Of a stretch of DNA of 64,000 nucleotides, positions 24,003 to 34,836 are shown piece by piece. Position 1 is the first letter of the stretch; each line of letters opens with the position of its first letter. This stretch comes from Tragulus kanchil. Lineage: Eukaryota > Chordata > Mammalia > Artiodactyla > Tragulidae. The notes beneath the pieces are model-generated. The model was not told the origin of the DNA and made no database searches. It saw nothing but the letters and a program-made list of their open reading frames with translations. The position numbers and the translations under genes are program-made. Location of the stretch: the NCBI GenBank assembly GCA_022376925.1, contig JAIOJX010000026.1:250167330-250231329 (forward strand), written 5' to 3'.

Positions 24003-24458
24003 GAATTAGTCAGTTCAATTTAAATTCCAAAGAATTAGCCATGCTGCCTCCCGACCTATAACACACAAGCGCATACACACCTGCAAAGGAATCACAAGAT
24101 GAAGGCATTTATCATCTCTGTTAACTCAATCCCTAGAATTGGTTCAGGTAATAATACTCAGCAGTTAACAAGTCCCAAGCTTTAAAATGAAGCGTTCTTT
24201 CACTATTTAAAAAACAACTCTAAAGACATCACCACTGGCAATTTCTCCCGTCACAAGACCAACAAAAGCTTATGCCCCTAACCACCTTTTAACCGATTAT
24301 TATTGTGCAAGCAAAACTAAAACACTAATTTAGGATCCTAAATGGAAAATAGGGGGAAAAGGAGTTATAAATTCAGGCTTCCAAATGAATAGGCTGTTTC
24401 TAGACAGACAGCTCAAAACCTGCCAAAAATCTTTAAGAAAAAAATGTCAGCATCATTT

Positions 24459-25084
24459 ACTGATGGCCATTTTGTTCAGTGTCTGGAGTGTCTCTGCTGA
24501 CCAGTTAGCTCAGCTATTAAAAGGGGCACTTTGAAAAAGAACGGGGAATAGAAATGCAGAAAGGAGAATGCTCTGAAATAAACTTTCTGATCATATTTTA
24601 CTCATAAGAAACATCGATGTGCTAATGTCCCAAGTTGAAACTCCAAGGATCTATTTGTAATTTTAAAATATTCTCAAAAAAATATGGCTTTTAAAAGTGA
24701 TCTTCAACTCCCTTGCACTCAAATATTTTTGACCAAGGAGTTTCAGATGTGAACTGGCTCCAAACTGGAACTGACAGTTTTCCTGGGAAAAGAGAGTGGC
24801 TATACTAAATAGTTCAGGGATGCTCTCCTCCAATGGTTTTAAAATTTCTGATCTCAAGAATATCATTATACTCTTGAAAATTATTGAGGACTCTAAGGAA
24901 CTTGTCTAAAAGTTGTTTCTCTCAATATTTACTCTATTAGAAACTTTTTAGTTTTTTTAACAGACAGTGTTTTAATTACTGTATTTGTTTTAAAATAACA
25001 ACTATTACCCTATGCTTTCTAAGTTAAAAAAAAAAAAAAAAACTAAAACGATACATCAATGTAGAGATCAAACATATCGGTACC
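24459..25084. other. Single-copy A+T-rich DNA
   Basis: I recognise nothing apart from an A18 run at about 25025-25042 that may be the tail of an unrecognised retroelement. Confidence 0.4.
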
Positions 25085-25322
25085 AAAGGAGGAGAGGTGG
25101 GGGATGAACTGGAAGACTGGAATGGACATATATACACTATTGAGTGAGAACCTACTGTAGAGCTCAGGGAACTCTATACTCAGTGCTTTTTGGTGACCCA
25201 AATGGGAAGGAAATCCAAAAAACAGAGGGGATCTATGTATACGTATAGATGATTCACTTTGCTGTACAACGGAAACACAATGTAAAGCAACGATACTCAA
25301 ATAAAAATTAAATTTAAATACT
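25085..25322 (+). mobile_element. Artiodactyl L1 3' UTR fragment
   Basis: GGACATATATACACTATTGA, GAACCTACTGTAGAGCTCAG, GGAACTCTATACTCAGTGC, GATGATTCACTTTGCTGTAC and AATGTAAAGCAACGATACTC match the artiodactyl L1 3' UTR ('gacatatacacactac...cctactgtatagcacagggaactc...tcactttgctgtac'). A short A-rich tail follows. Confidence 0.82.
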
Positions 25323-25753
25323 TTTAAAAATTGTTTAAAGATGTGTATTCCACCTCTCCCCCAAAAAAGTGTAGTAAGCAAAGTGGTATTATTTTTCATT
25401 TTTACAAATCTTTACAATGTTTGGCTTATGAGAAAGCAACTAGATTATCATACATGACTCTGCATTCAATATGTTATGATGTGATATTAGCTGAAGTATA
25501 GAGAATTCAACTTCACACATGAACATGTATATGTAACTCATAGGAGAGCTATGGAACCCCTGAGAAAAGTCTCAGAAACTTGAGAGGATCCTGGACGACA
25601 CCTTGGGAATCAGTTCCTTACTCCTAAAAGATCAGTCCTTCTACCATGCCAGGTAACCAGATGCTACTAGATACTTCAGGCTGAGCATCTGCTCAACACC
25701 TGACAAAAATGTTACTGTTCCACAGGTTAAGAAATCTCTTTAAACTCTCTCAC

Positions 25754-27940
25754 ATAAAAGAAGTCAACAAGTCCAGTGGTCAAGAGAGAAGCCATGTACT
25801 TCATGTAGAAAAAGCATTTTATGTATAGAGCTAAGCAGTTTTTAAATGAGACTTGAAGCTGTCATCAGAAGGGACCCCAGTGTCCACCTCCTTTAGGTTC
25901 AATCGAATCCTGTTGTAATATTCTTGGGCCAAAATCCCTAATAGACAAAAACTCATAGGCTACTGAGGGTGACAGAGTATTACCTAAAGGGCTCAGCATG
26001 CAAATTTTTGCCTTCAATAGATAACAACTCCTCTGTGTTCTTGGACAGGCCCTCTGTCCCTGGTAACTGATTTTAATATTTCAGACACAAAGCAAAGAGC
26101 TACTCAGAAAAAGGATAGGGACATCCTGTCTTAACTCAGGTTATCGTCTTTAAGACAGTCTCTTAAAATGTCTCAGGACTACTCCTGTGGGAGACAGAAT
26201 AGTCCCATGATATCCTACTAAAAACAAGTAAACCATCAGGGCAAAACAGAACCACTTTCCAAATCCCATGGTACTTTTAGATGAGACTGATATCCAGCTA
26301 AGGAGCTGGTGTTTAGCTCAATTGTTCACATGTGTGGGCTCGAGACCAAGTTTGGCACCTCTTTTGCTCATCACAATTATACAGTTGGATAAAGCCACAG
26401 ACACATTGCAACATACTCTCTCAAAAATCACAAAGATTTTGATGTCGGTCACAGAAATAACCAAGAGTGTGATACACTTCTAGATTCAACCTTTAGGACT
26501 CCTATTAAGCTATCTGATAATTATTGATACTATACAAGATACTTCTAAAACCTAAGCTTATGAACAGCACACCACTTGCTATCTATACATTGAGGATGAA
26601 AGAGAAACTGGAAGATGAACCCTGAGATTCTTTCCCACCAGAAAATTTTACAGAATATTCCTTTGTCTGGCCTGGTGGCCTAGACTCATTTGGCTTGTCC
26701 ATGTGTCCAGTACGTAAATGACTGAACACCTATTCGTTCAATAAGGACTTACTTGATCCTCTTCTCAATTCAACTTCTAACGATCTCCAAGTTAGAATCT
26801 TGAAAGTCAGGTTGCACATGAAGTTGCTTCCTCATAGATGGTCAGTGTCAACAATAAAAGAAGTCAACAAGTCCAGGTCAAGAGAGAAGCCATGTACTTC
26901 ATGTAGAAAAAGCATTTTATGTATAGAGCTAAGCAGTTTTTAAATGAGACTTGAAGCTGTCATCAGAAGGGACCCCAGTGTCCACCTCCTTTAGGTTCAA
27001 TCGAATCCTGTTGTAATATTCTTGGGCCAAAATCCCTAATAGACAAAAACTCATAGGCTACTGAGGGTGACAGAGTATTACCTAAAGGGCTCAGCATGCA
27101 AATTTTTGCCTTCAATAGATAACAACTCCTCTGTGTTCTTGGACAGGCCCTCTGTCCCTGGTAACTGATTTTAATATTTCAGACACAAAGCAAAGAGCTA
27201 CTCAGAAAAAGGATAGGGACATCCTGTCTTAACTCAGGTTATCGTCTTTAAGACAGTCTCTTAAAATGTCTCAGGACTACTCCTGTGGGAGACAGAATAG
27301 TCCCATGATATCCTACTAAAAACAAGTAAACCATCAGGGCAAAACAGAACCACTTTCCAAATCCCATGGTACTTTTAGATGAGACTGATATCCAGCTAAG
27401 GAGCTGGTGTTTAGCTCAATTGTTCACATGTGTGGGCTCGAGACCAAGTTTGGCACCTCTTTTGCTCATCACAATTATACAGTTGGATAAAGCCACAGAC
27501 ACATTGCAACATACTCTCTCAAAAATCACAAAGATTTTGATGTCGGTCACAGAAATAACCAAGAGTGTGATACACTTCTAGATTCAACCTTTAGGACTCC
27601 TATTAAGCTATCTGATAATTATTGATACTATACAAGATACTTCTAAAACCTAAGCTTATGAACAGCACACCACTTGCTATCTATACATTGAGGATGAAAG
27701 AGAAACTGGAAGATGAACCCTGAGATTCTTTCCCACCAGAAAATTTTACAGAATATTCCTTTGTCTGGCCTGGTGGCCTAGACTCATTTGGCTTGTCCAT
27801 GTGTCCAGTACGTAAATGACTGAACACCTATTCGTTCAATAAGGACTTACTTGATCCTCTTCTCAATTCAACTTCTAACGATCTCCAAGTTAGAATCTTG
27901 AAAGTCAGGTTGCACATGAAGTTGCTTCCTCATAGATGGT
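25754..27940. repeat. Tandem doublet 9, unit about 1098 bp
   Basis: Copy 1 is 25754-26842 and copy 2 is 26854-27940. The only differences I noticed are a TG lost near the start of copy 2 (CCAGTGGTCAAG against CCAGGTCAAG) and 11 bp of filler at the seam. The unit contains no repeat family I recognise; both copies carry the same 71-codon frame, which looks non-coding. Confidence 0.95.
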
Positions 27941-28084
27941 AAGGACCATCACGACTGTTCCTTTATATATCTTTCATATGGCCTATGCTATGCCTTCCAT
28001 TCTCCTTAATATATAAGGCAGAAGCAAAGCAGAAAAGAACTAGAGTGACTCTGCTTTCCCTTAGCTATCCGTCAACACCACATC

Positions 28085-28530
28085 CTCATTACAGTAACAG
28101 TAGTGCTACTAAGCAGCCAAGCACTGTGCTGAGGGATCCTATGTATTATCTTGTTCAACCTCTCCCACAAACACTCTAAAACAGGGTCCCAAACTTCTGG
28201 GGCTTCATGCCTGATGATCTGAAGTGGAGCTACTGTGATAATAATAGAAATAAAGTACACAATAAATGTAATGTGCTTGAATCATCCCCAAACCATCCCC
28301 TTTTCCCCAGTCCATGGAAAAACTGTCTTCTACAAAACCAGTCCCTGGGGCCAAAAAGGCTAGGGACTACTGCTCTAAAATACATACTCATACTAATTCC
28401 ATTTTACAGATAAGAAAATGGGTAGGAAAAAGTAACATGCTCAAGGACACAAAGTCAAACCCAAAGCCACGTAACCAGAGTTGAGCTTCTAACCAACCAA
28501 TACTCACAATCCTCACTAAACCAGCCAGTC
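28085..28530 (+). mobile_element. MIR SINE, split by a MER1-like insertion
   Basis: The left part (AAGCACTGTGCTGAGGG, CTATGTATTATCTTGTTCAA) and the right part (ATTCCATTTTACAGATAAG, TGCTCAAGGACACAAAGTCA) are successive pieces of a MIR. The hAT element at 28182-28372 lies between them with an 8-bp target duplication, so the MIR is the older layer. Confidence 0.75.
28182..28372 (+). mobile_element. MER1-like hAT DNA transposon, short form
   Basis: It begins CAGGGTCCCAAAC and ends AGGCTAGGGACTACTG, and is flanked by an exact 8-bp duplication CTCTAAAA (28174-28181 and 28373-28380), the hallmark of hAT insertion. Interior words (TGATGATCTGAAGTGGAGCT, CAATAAATGTAATGTGCTTG) match the MER1 consensus, but the centre is missing, as at 9303. 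Confidence 0.9.
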
Positions 28531-28633
28531 ATAGCTTAGCAGCCTGTTTTCGTCATCTATATTTTATCCAAGCTTCAACACACTGTGTACTTTACCTTGA
28601 TTTTCCTCTTAGAAGACAATATTTACTCATGGT

Positions 28634-30919
28634 TATTTGGGCCACCTTTCAATTATGCCCTCTTTCCATTTCTCTAATCTCAAAATTAATTTCATATACT
28701 CTTATTATCTCCTCTACCTCTGAAAAAAAAAAAGACCTTGATGTGAAAAGACAGAGAAGCCACGTTGCTACCGCCCACCTCCCATGCCCATTCTTCAATT
28801 CTCTTGCAACTCACATGGCAAAATAAAAACAGGAATTAGTGTAGGTCAGGCACTCTGGGGGACAAAGTTAGACTCAGCAAGATAAATTCTAGACACAAAA
28901 CATTGAGGGAAGCTGTACTTACAACCACCACCTCCACGTGGGACAAAAATCAGCTGTTATGTGACAACAGTTATGTCCCTTCTCTGCTCAACAAGCAGAG
29001 AGAGACCCCAAGGGCAGCCTGCTCCAAACTACCTGGGCTTTTGGAAAGGGTGGAGACGGGGCGGTCAGTTATAGCTGCACAGAAAGGCTAAACCAAAGCC
29101 ATCATACCATATAAGTTAAGTCAGGGTCTTTTCTCCAGTTCACAAATGACCTGTGAAATATTTTTAACACCACACTGTCTGAACTGGTGATGTGTGAGTT
29201 GCCAGAGCTTGGTTTTATATAGACTTCATCACCGCAGGAGAGTTTCTGGTGGGTGTTACTTTCAGAATATTAGCATGCAATTTGATCTTTCAAGATAGAC
29301 GAATACAAATAGCTTCTTGGACAAGTCCTAAGAACTGAAACCCAGCCCCTGGGTCAGTTTATCCTGTAGCTACAGGAAATAATTACAAATGATTTCAGGA
29401 ACGAAAGGGTTTTGACTAAAAGAGTTACACTTCAAGCATTCCAGCTGTGACAGATGGACCCAAGACATGGTTTGGAACACACAGGAAAAGAATATTTAAA
29501 AAAAAAAAAAAAAAGGTGAGGGGCAGGGAAATGAGGTTTATTTGAATGAAAACAAGTAATCAGTTTAAGTCAAGCTACCATGTAGGAAAGGAAGAATCCC
29601 CAGTAGGTTTATTTTAATTGTACACAGGTCAGAACTGACTTTTACCCTACCAGATACACAGATAATAACTAAGCTTGGCTTCTGATACCGACATTTTGAT
29701 CAGCCAGCGCATACCTTACTGGTATCTCAAGACTTGGTTTTATTTCAATGTGCCTGACTACATGGAAACTGTTAAAATTTATTTGGGCCACCTTTCAATT
29801 ATGCCCTCTTTCCATTTCTCTAATCTCAAAATTAATTTCATATACTCTTATTATCTCCTCTACCTCTGAAAAAAAAAAAGACCTTGATGTGAAAAGACAG
29901 AGAAGCCACGTTGCTACCGCCCACCTCCCATGCCCATTCTTCAATTCTCTTGCAACTCACATGGCAAAATAAAAACAGGAATTAGTGTAGGTCAGGCACT
30001 CTGGGGGACAAAGTTAGACTCAGCAAGATAAATTCTAGACACAAAACATTGAGGGAAGCTGTACTTACAACCACCACCTCCACGTGGGACAAAAATCAGC
30101 TGTTATGTGACAACAGTTATGTCCCTTCTCTGCTCAACAAGCAGAGAGAGACCCCAAGGGCAGCCTGCTCCAAACTACCTGGGCTTTTGGAAAGGGTGGA
30201 GACGGGGCGGTCAGTTATAGCTGCACAGAAAGGCTAAACCAAAGCCATCATACCATATAAGTTAAGTCAGGGTCTTTTCTCCAGTTCACAAATGACCTGT
30301 GAAATATTTTTAACACCACACTGTCTGAACTGGTGATGTGTGAGTTGCCAGAGCTTGGTTTTATATAGACTTCATCACCGCAGGAGAGTTTCTGGTGGGT
30401 GTTACTTTCAGAATATTAGCATGCAATTTGATCTTTCAAGATAGACGAATACAAATAGCTTCTTGGACAAGTCCTAAGAACTGAAACCCAGCCCCTGGGT
30501 CAGTTTATCCTGTAGCTACAGGAAATAATTACAAATGATTTCAGGAACGAAAGGGTTTTGACTAAAAGAGTTACACTTCAAGCATTCCAGCTGTGACAGA
30601 TGGACCCAAGACATGGTTTGGAACACACAGGAAAAGAATATTTAAAAAAAAAAAAAAAAAGGTGAGGGGCAGGGAAATGAGGTTTATTTGAATGAAAACA
30701 AGTAATCAGTTTAAGTCAAGCTACCATGTAGGAAAGGAAGAATCCCCAGTAGGTTTATTTTAATTGTACACAGGTCAGAACTGACTTTTACCCCTACCAG
30801 ATACACAGATAATAACTAAGCTTGGCTTCTGATACCGACATTTTGATCAGCCAGCGCATACCTTACTGGTATCTCAAGACTTGGTTTTATTTCAATGTGC
30901 CTGACTACATGGAAACTGT
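28634..30919. repeat. Tandem doublet 10, unit 1146 bp
   Basis: Copy 1 is 28634-29772 and copy 2 is 29780-30919. The offset is a constant 1146, then 1147 after an extra C (TTTTACCCCTACC against TTTTACCCTACC). A long A-run near 29500 and 30645 is present in both. Seven bases separate the copies. Confidence 0.96.
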
Positions 30920-31164
30920 CCCTCATTTTCCACTTCATTCCCTCTGTATCAAATAGCCATGGCTCTCCTGCTTTGTTTCAGCTGATAGGACCTGTCATCT
31001 CCCAGCTGTTTTGTTCTAGTCTCTTAGGCCGCTGAGGGCTCCTCTGTTTCCAGTTTACAAATGGGGAATGCTTTTTCTTTTTCTTTTTACTATCTACTGG
31101 TAGAAAGAAAACTGCTATTCTCCGCCCTCCGCCCACTCCCGCCTCTACCAGCCCTCGCAGATGA

Positions 31165-31500
31165 GGGCTTCCCCTGGTGGTCCAGTGGGTAAGGACACTG
31201 CCTTGCAGTGCAAGGGGCGCCGGTTCGATCCCTGGTCTGGGAAGATCCCACGTGCTGCAGAGCGGCTGGACCGATGTGTCCAGTTACTGAGCCAGAGCTC
31301 TGGCGCGCATGCGCCCAGAGTCGGCGCTCTGCGACAACAGAGGCCACTGCGATGGGAGGCCCACAGGAGCCAAAGAACAAAGATGGATGAAAATAGACAA
31401 ATGAAAGACCAACAGAAGTGGCCTGCCCTCTCCCCTCCCTCCCCACCCCACCCCCCAAAATAAATAAATAAATAAATCTTAAAAAAAAAAATAAAATAAA
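31165..31500 (+). mobile_element. Young CHR SINE with GC-rich 3' extension (copy 1)
   Basis: It has a CpG-rich CHR body (GCAAGGGGCGCCGGTTCGAT, CTGGCGCGCATGCGCCCAG) and a 3' extension AGAAGTGGCCTGCCCTCTC through CCCCACCCCACCCCCC, then an (AAAT)n tail and A-run. I could not find a clean target-site duplication. A 122-codon frame on the minus strand is a SINE artefact. Confidence 0.92.
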
Positions 31501-32184
31501 GTCTCAGAGGAGGAATAGTGAGGTTGATCTAATGTCCTACCTCTGCCCAAAGCCCTCTTAGACGTCCTCTCAGTATCTGCCCCGTTTCTCACTGCCTGCA
31601 GTTTCCCCTTGAGCCTAAGAGTTGGACCTTCCTGTCCCTCCTGCCACTGACACATGGTGGCTCGGGCACTGCCATCTGGCACAACTGTCTCAATTCTAAG
31701 GCTAAAGCAACAAACCTGTAATAATTTGAAAGGTAGGGGCAAATTAAATAAAAGAGATGCCAACACCAGGGAGGTGTATTTTAATTGTACACAGGTCAGA
31801 ACTGACTTTTACCCTACCAGATACACAGATAATAACTAAGCTTGGCTTCTGATACCGACATTTTGATCAGCCAGCGCATACCTTACTGGTATCTCAAGAC
31901 TTGGTTTTATTTCAATGTGCCTGACTACATGGAAACTGTCCCTCATTTTCCACTTCATTCCCTCTGTATCAAATAGCCATGGCTCTCCTGCTTTGTTTCA
32001 GCTGATAGGACCTGTCATCTCCCAGCTGTTTTGTTCTAGTCTCTTAGGCCGCTGAGGGCTCCTCTGTTTCCAGTTTACAAATGGGGAATGCTTTTTCTTT
32101 TTCTTTTTACTATCTACTGGTAGAAAGAAAACTGCTATTCTCCGCCCTCCGCCCACTCCCGCCTCTACCAGCCCTCGCAGATGA

Positions 32185-32520
32185 GGGCTTCCCCTGGTGG
32201 TCCAGTGGGTAAGGACACTGCCTTGCAGTGCAAGGGGCGCCGGTTCGATCCCTGGTCTGGGAAGATCCCACGTGCTGCAGAGCGGCTGGACCGATGTGTC
32301 CAGTTACTGAGCCAGAGCTCTGGCGCGCATGCGCCCAGAGTCGGCGCTCTGCGACAACAGAGGCCACTGCGATGGGAGGCCCACAGGAGCCAAAGAACAA
32401 AGATGGATGAAAATAGACAAATGAAAGACCAACAGAAGTGGCCTGCCCTCTCCCCTCCCTCCCCACCCCACCCCCCAAAATAAATAAATAAATAAATCTT
32501 AAAAAAAAAAATAAAATAAA
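32185..32520 (+). mobile_element. Young CHR SINE with GC-rich 3' extension (copy 2)
   Basis: The duplicate of the SINE at 31165 through doublet 11, apparently identical. The flanks are duplicated too, so it is not a second insertion. Confidence 0.92.
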
Positions 32521-32984
32521 GTCTCAGAGGAGGAATAGTGAGGTTGATCTAATGTCCTACCTCTGCCCAAAGCCCTCTTAGACGTCCTCTCAGTATCTGC
32601 CCCGTTTCTCACTGCCTGCAGTTTCCCCTTGAGCCTAAGAGTTGGACCTTCCTGTCCCTCCTGCCACTGACACATGGTGGCTCGGGCACTGCCATCTGGC
32701 ACAACTGTCTCAATTCTAAGGCTAAAGCAACAAACCTGTAATAATTTGAAAGGTAGGGGCAAATTAAATAAAAGAGATGCCAACACCAGGGAGGTGTATT
32801 TCTCTCTCTTTTAAATGGGAGGCACTAGAGCATATTTCTGTGGAGGTGAGTAAAAGCCACCCTTTCTCCAGCGGCCTGACCGGGGCCCTTCTTGTCCACA
32901 CAGCCCTACACACTCCAGCCCACCCCTGCCTCACACCTCCCCACTGCCGCCCCTACAGTGTCCTGCCAGCTTCTCCACAGCACC

Positions 32985-33165
32985 TGGCACTGTGTGAAAT
33001 TTGTCATTCATTTATTAGTTTACTGGTTTTCATTACATCTCTCTTCCATTTCTCCTTACACCACACACCAAAATTCAAGCAACACGAGAGTAAGAATGCT
33101 GTCTGGCGCGTGGCTATATTCCTGTGTCTGGCACATAGCAGGCCTGCAATATGAATTAAATCACA
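32985..33165 (+). mobile_element. L2 LINE 3' end (copy 1)
   Basis: CACCTGGCACTGTGTGAAAT, a TTTGTCATTCATTTATTAGT block, and the terminal CTGGCACATAGCAGGCCTGC block correspond to the L2 3' end ('tgcctggcacatagtaggcgctcaat'). Confidence 0.6.
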
Positions 33166-34149
33166 TTAATTTTAACTTCTTAGTCTATGCTACACTTTGG
33201 GTTAGGCGAGCAGAGGAAAGGGAGGCTTAAGGGATTTTTTACACCCTTGGCAAGGAAGGGACTGGAGGAGGAGGAGGAGGCTGTTCCTCTTGCTCAGTGT
33301 AATACAGCCGCAACTAGGTATTGGAGATAAACTAAAAGATATCATTTGTAATCTGGATTTCAGTTTTCAAGGGTTCATCCAAGAGAAGCAGCCAAACAAA
33401 AAGACGGCTGGCAGACTCCGGGTATACCAGACGACTCCCTGGTGCACAATATCCCATTTGGACAGGACTGCCTGGATCTCTAGTTGCAGACACCAGCTGA
33501 TCTGCCCAGAGCCATCCCCAGTGACCTCTGAGATAGCTTCTGGAGCTTGAAAATACATTTCCTACAAGTCAGAAATTGACATATTACCTACCACCACCCC
33601 CAGCCCCGCCGCCCTGTTCTGCACCGCCCCCACAAGTCTTCTAACAGTTATTGACGCTATTTGGAAAGCCATGCTTCCATGCCTATTAATAACCTTCAGA
33701 AAAAAAACCCTGAGGAAGTGTCAAGAGAAAATAGATCTGGCTGATGGAAGCCAAAGACTCAATCAGAGGTTAATTAATACATTTGAAGAAAAAGAAAGTT
33801 GTAACATCTTCTGGATCAGATGTTATCTGTTCAGGAGGCTTATAACAAAATTCTGAGCCAATGAATTCTACCAACGCTGAGTCAAGAACACCAGTTTTAC
33901 AGAAAGAAACTCTTTTAAAGACCCTTATCTATTTAAACAGACCAGCTACTAACTTTATCCCCACATCAACAATTCCAGAGAATTTTGCCTGGTTCAAACA
34001 CTACTTTCTGTGGAGGTGAGTAAGCCACCCTTTCTCCAGCGGCCTGACCGGGGCCCTTCTTGTCCACACAGCCTACACACTCCAGCCCACCCTGCCTCAC
34101 ACCTCCCCACTGCCGCCCCTACAGTGTCCTGCCAGCTTCTCCACAGCAC

Positions 34150-34330
34150 CTGGCACTGTGTGAAATTTGTCATTCATTTATTAGTTTACTGGTTTTCATT
34201 ACATCTCTCTTCCATTTCTCCTTACACCACACACCAAAATTCAAGCAACACGAGAGTAAGAATGCTGTCTGGCGCGTGGCTATATTCCTGTGTCTGGCAC
34301 ATAGCAGGCCTGCAATATGAATTAAATCAC
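34150..34330 (+). mobile_element. L2 LINE 3' end (copy 2)
   Basis: The duplicate of the L2 fragment at 32985, carried by doublet 12. Confidence 0.6.
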
Positions 34331-34836
34331 ATTAATTTTAACTTCTTAGTCTATGCTACACTTTGGGTTAGGCGAGCAGAGGAAAGGGAGGCTTAAGGGA
34401 TTTTTTACACCCTTGGCAAGGAAGGGACTGGAGGAGGAGGAGGAGGCTGTTCCTCTTGCTCAGTGTAATACAGCCGCAACTAGGTATTGGAGATAAACTA
34501 AAAGATATCATTTGTAATCTGGATTTCAGTTTTCAAGGGTTCATCCAAGAGAAGCAGCCAAACAAAAAGACGGCTGGCAGACTCCGGGTATACCAGACGA
34601 CTCCCTGGTGCACAATATCCCATTTGGACAGGACTGCCTGGATCTCTAGTTGCAGACACCAGCTGATCTGCCCAGAGCCATCCCCAGTGACCTCTGAGAT
34701 AGCTTCTGGAGCTTGAAAATACATTTCCTACAAGTCAGAAATTGACATATTACCTACCACCACCCCCAGCCCCGCCGCCCTGTTCTGCACCGCCCCCCCC
34801 CCCACAAGTCTTCTAACAGTTATTGACGCTATTTGG

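Larger units (their letters stand above)
22336..24458. repeat. Tandem doublet 8, unit about 1082 bp
   Basis: Copy 1 is 22336-23378 and copy 2 is 23423-24458. Length differences include GGGAAAAAAAAGAAAG against GGGAAAAAGAAAG, GAGAGAAAAG against GAGAAAAG, and ACATACGACGCTG against ACATACACGCTG. The 44 bp between copies match neither side. About 50 bp overlap doublet 7, so those bases occur three times (from 21205, 22336 and 23423). Confidence 0.95.
30756..32801. repeat. Tandem doublet 11, unit 1020 bp
   Basis: Copy 1 is 30756-31780 and copy 2 is 31777-32801, joined through a four-base TATT overlap without filler. Each copy contains a complete young CHR SINE and flanking single-copy DNA. The first 164 bp overlap doublet 10, so that piece occurs three times (about 29610, 30756 and 31777). 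Confidence 0.96.
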
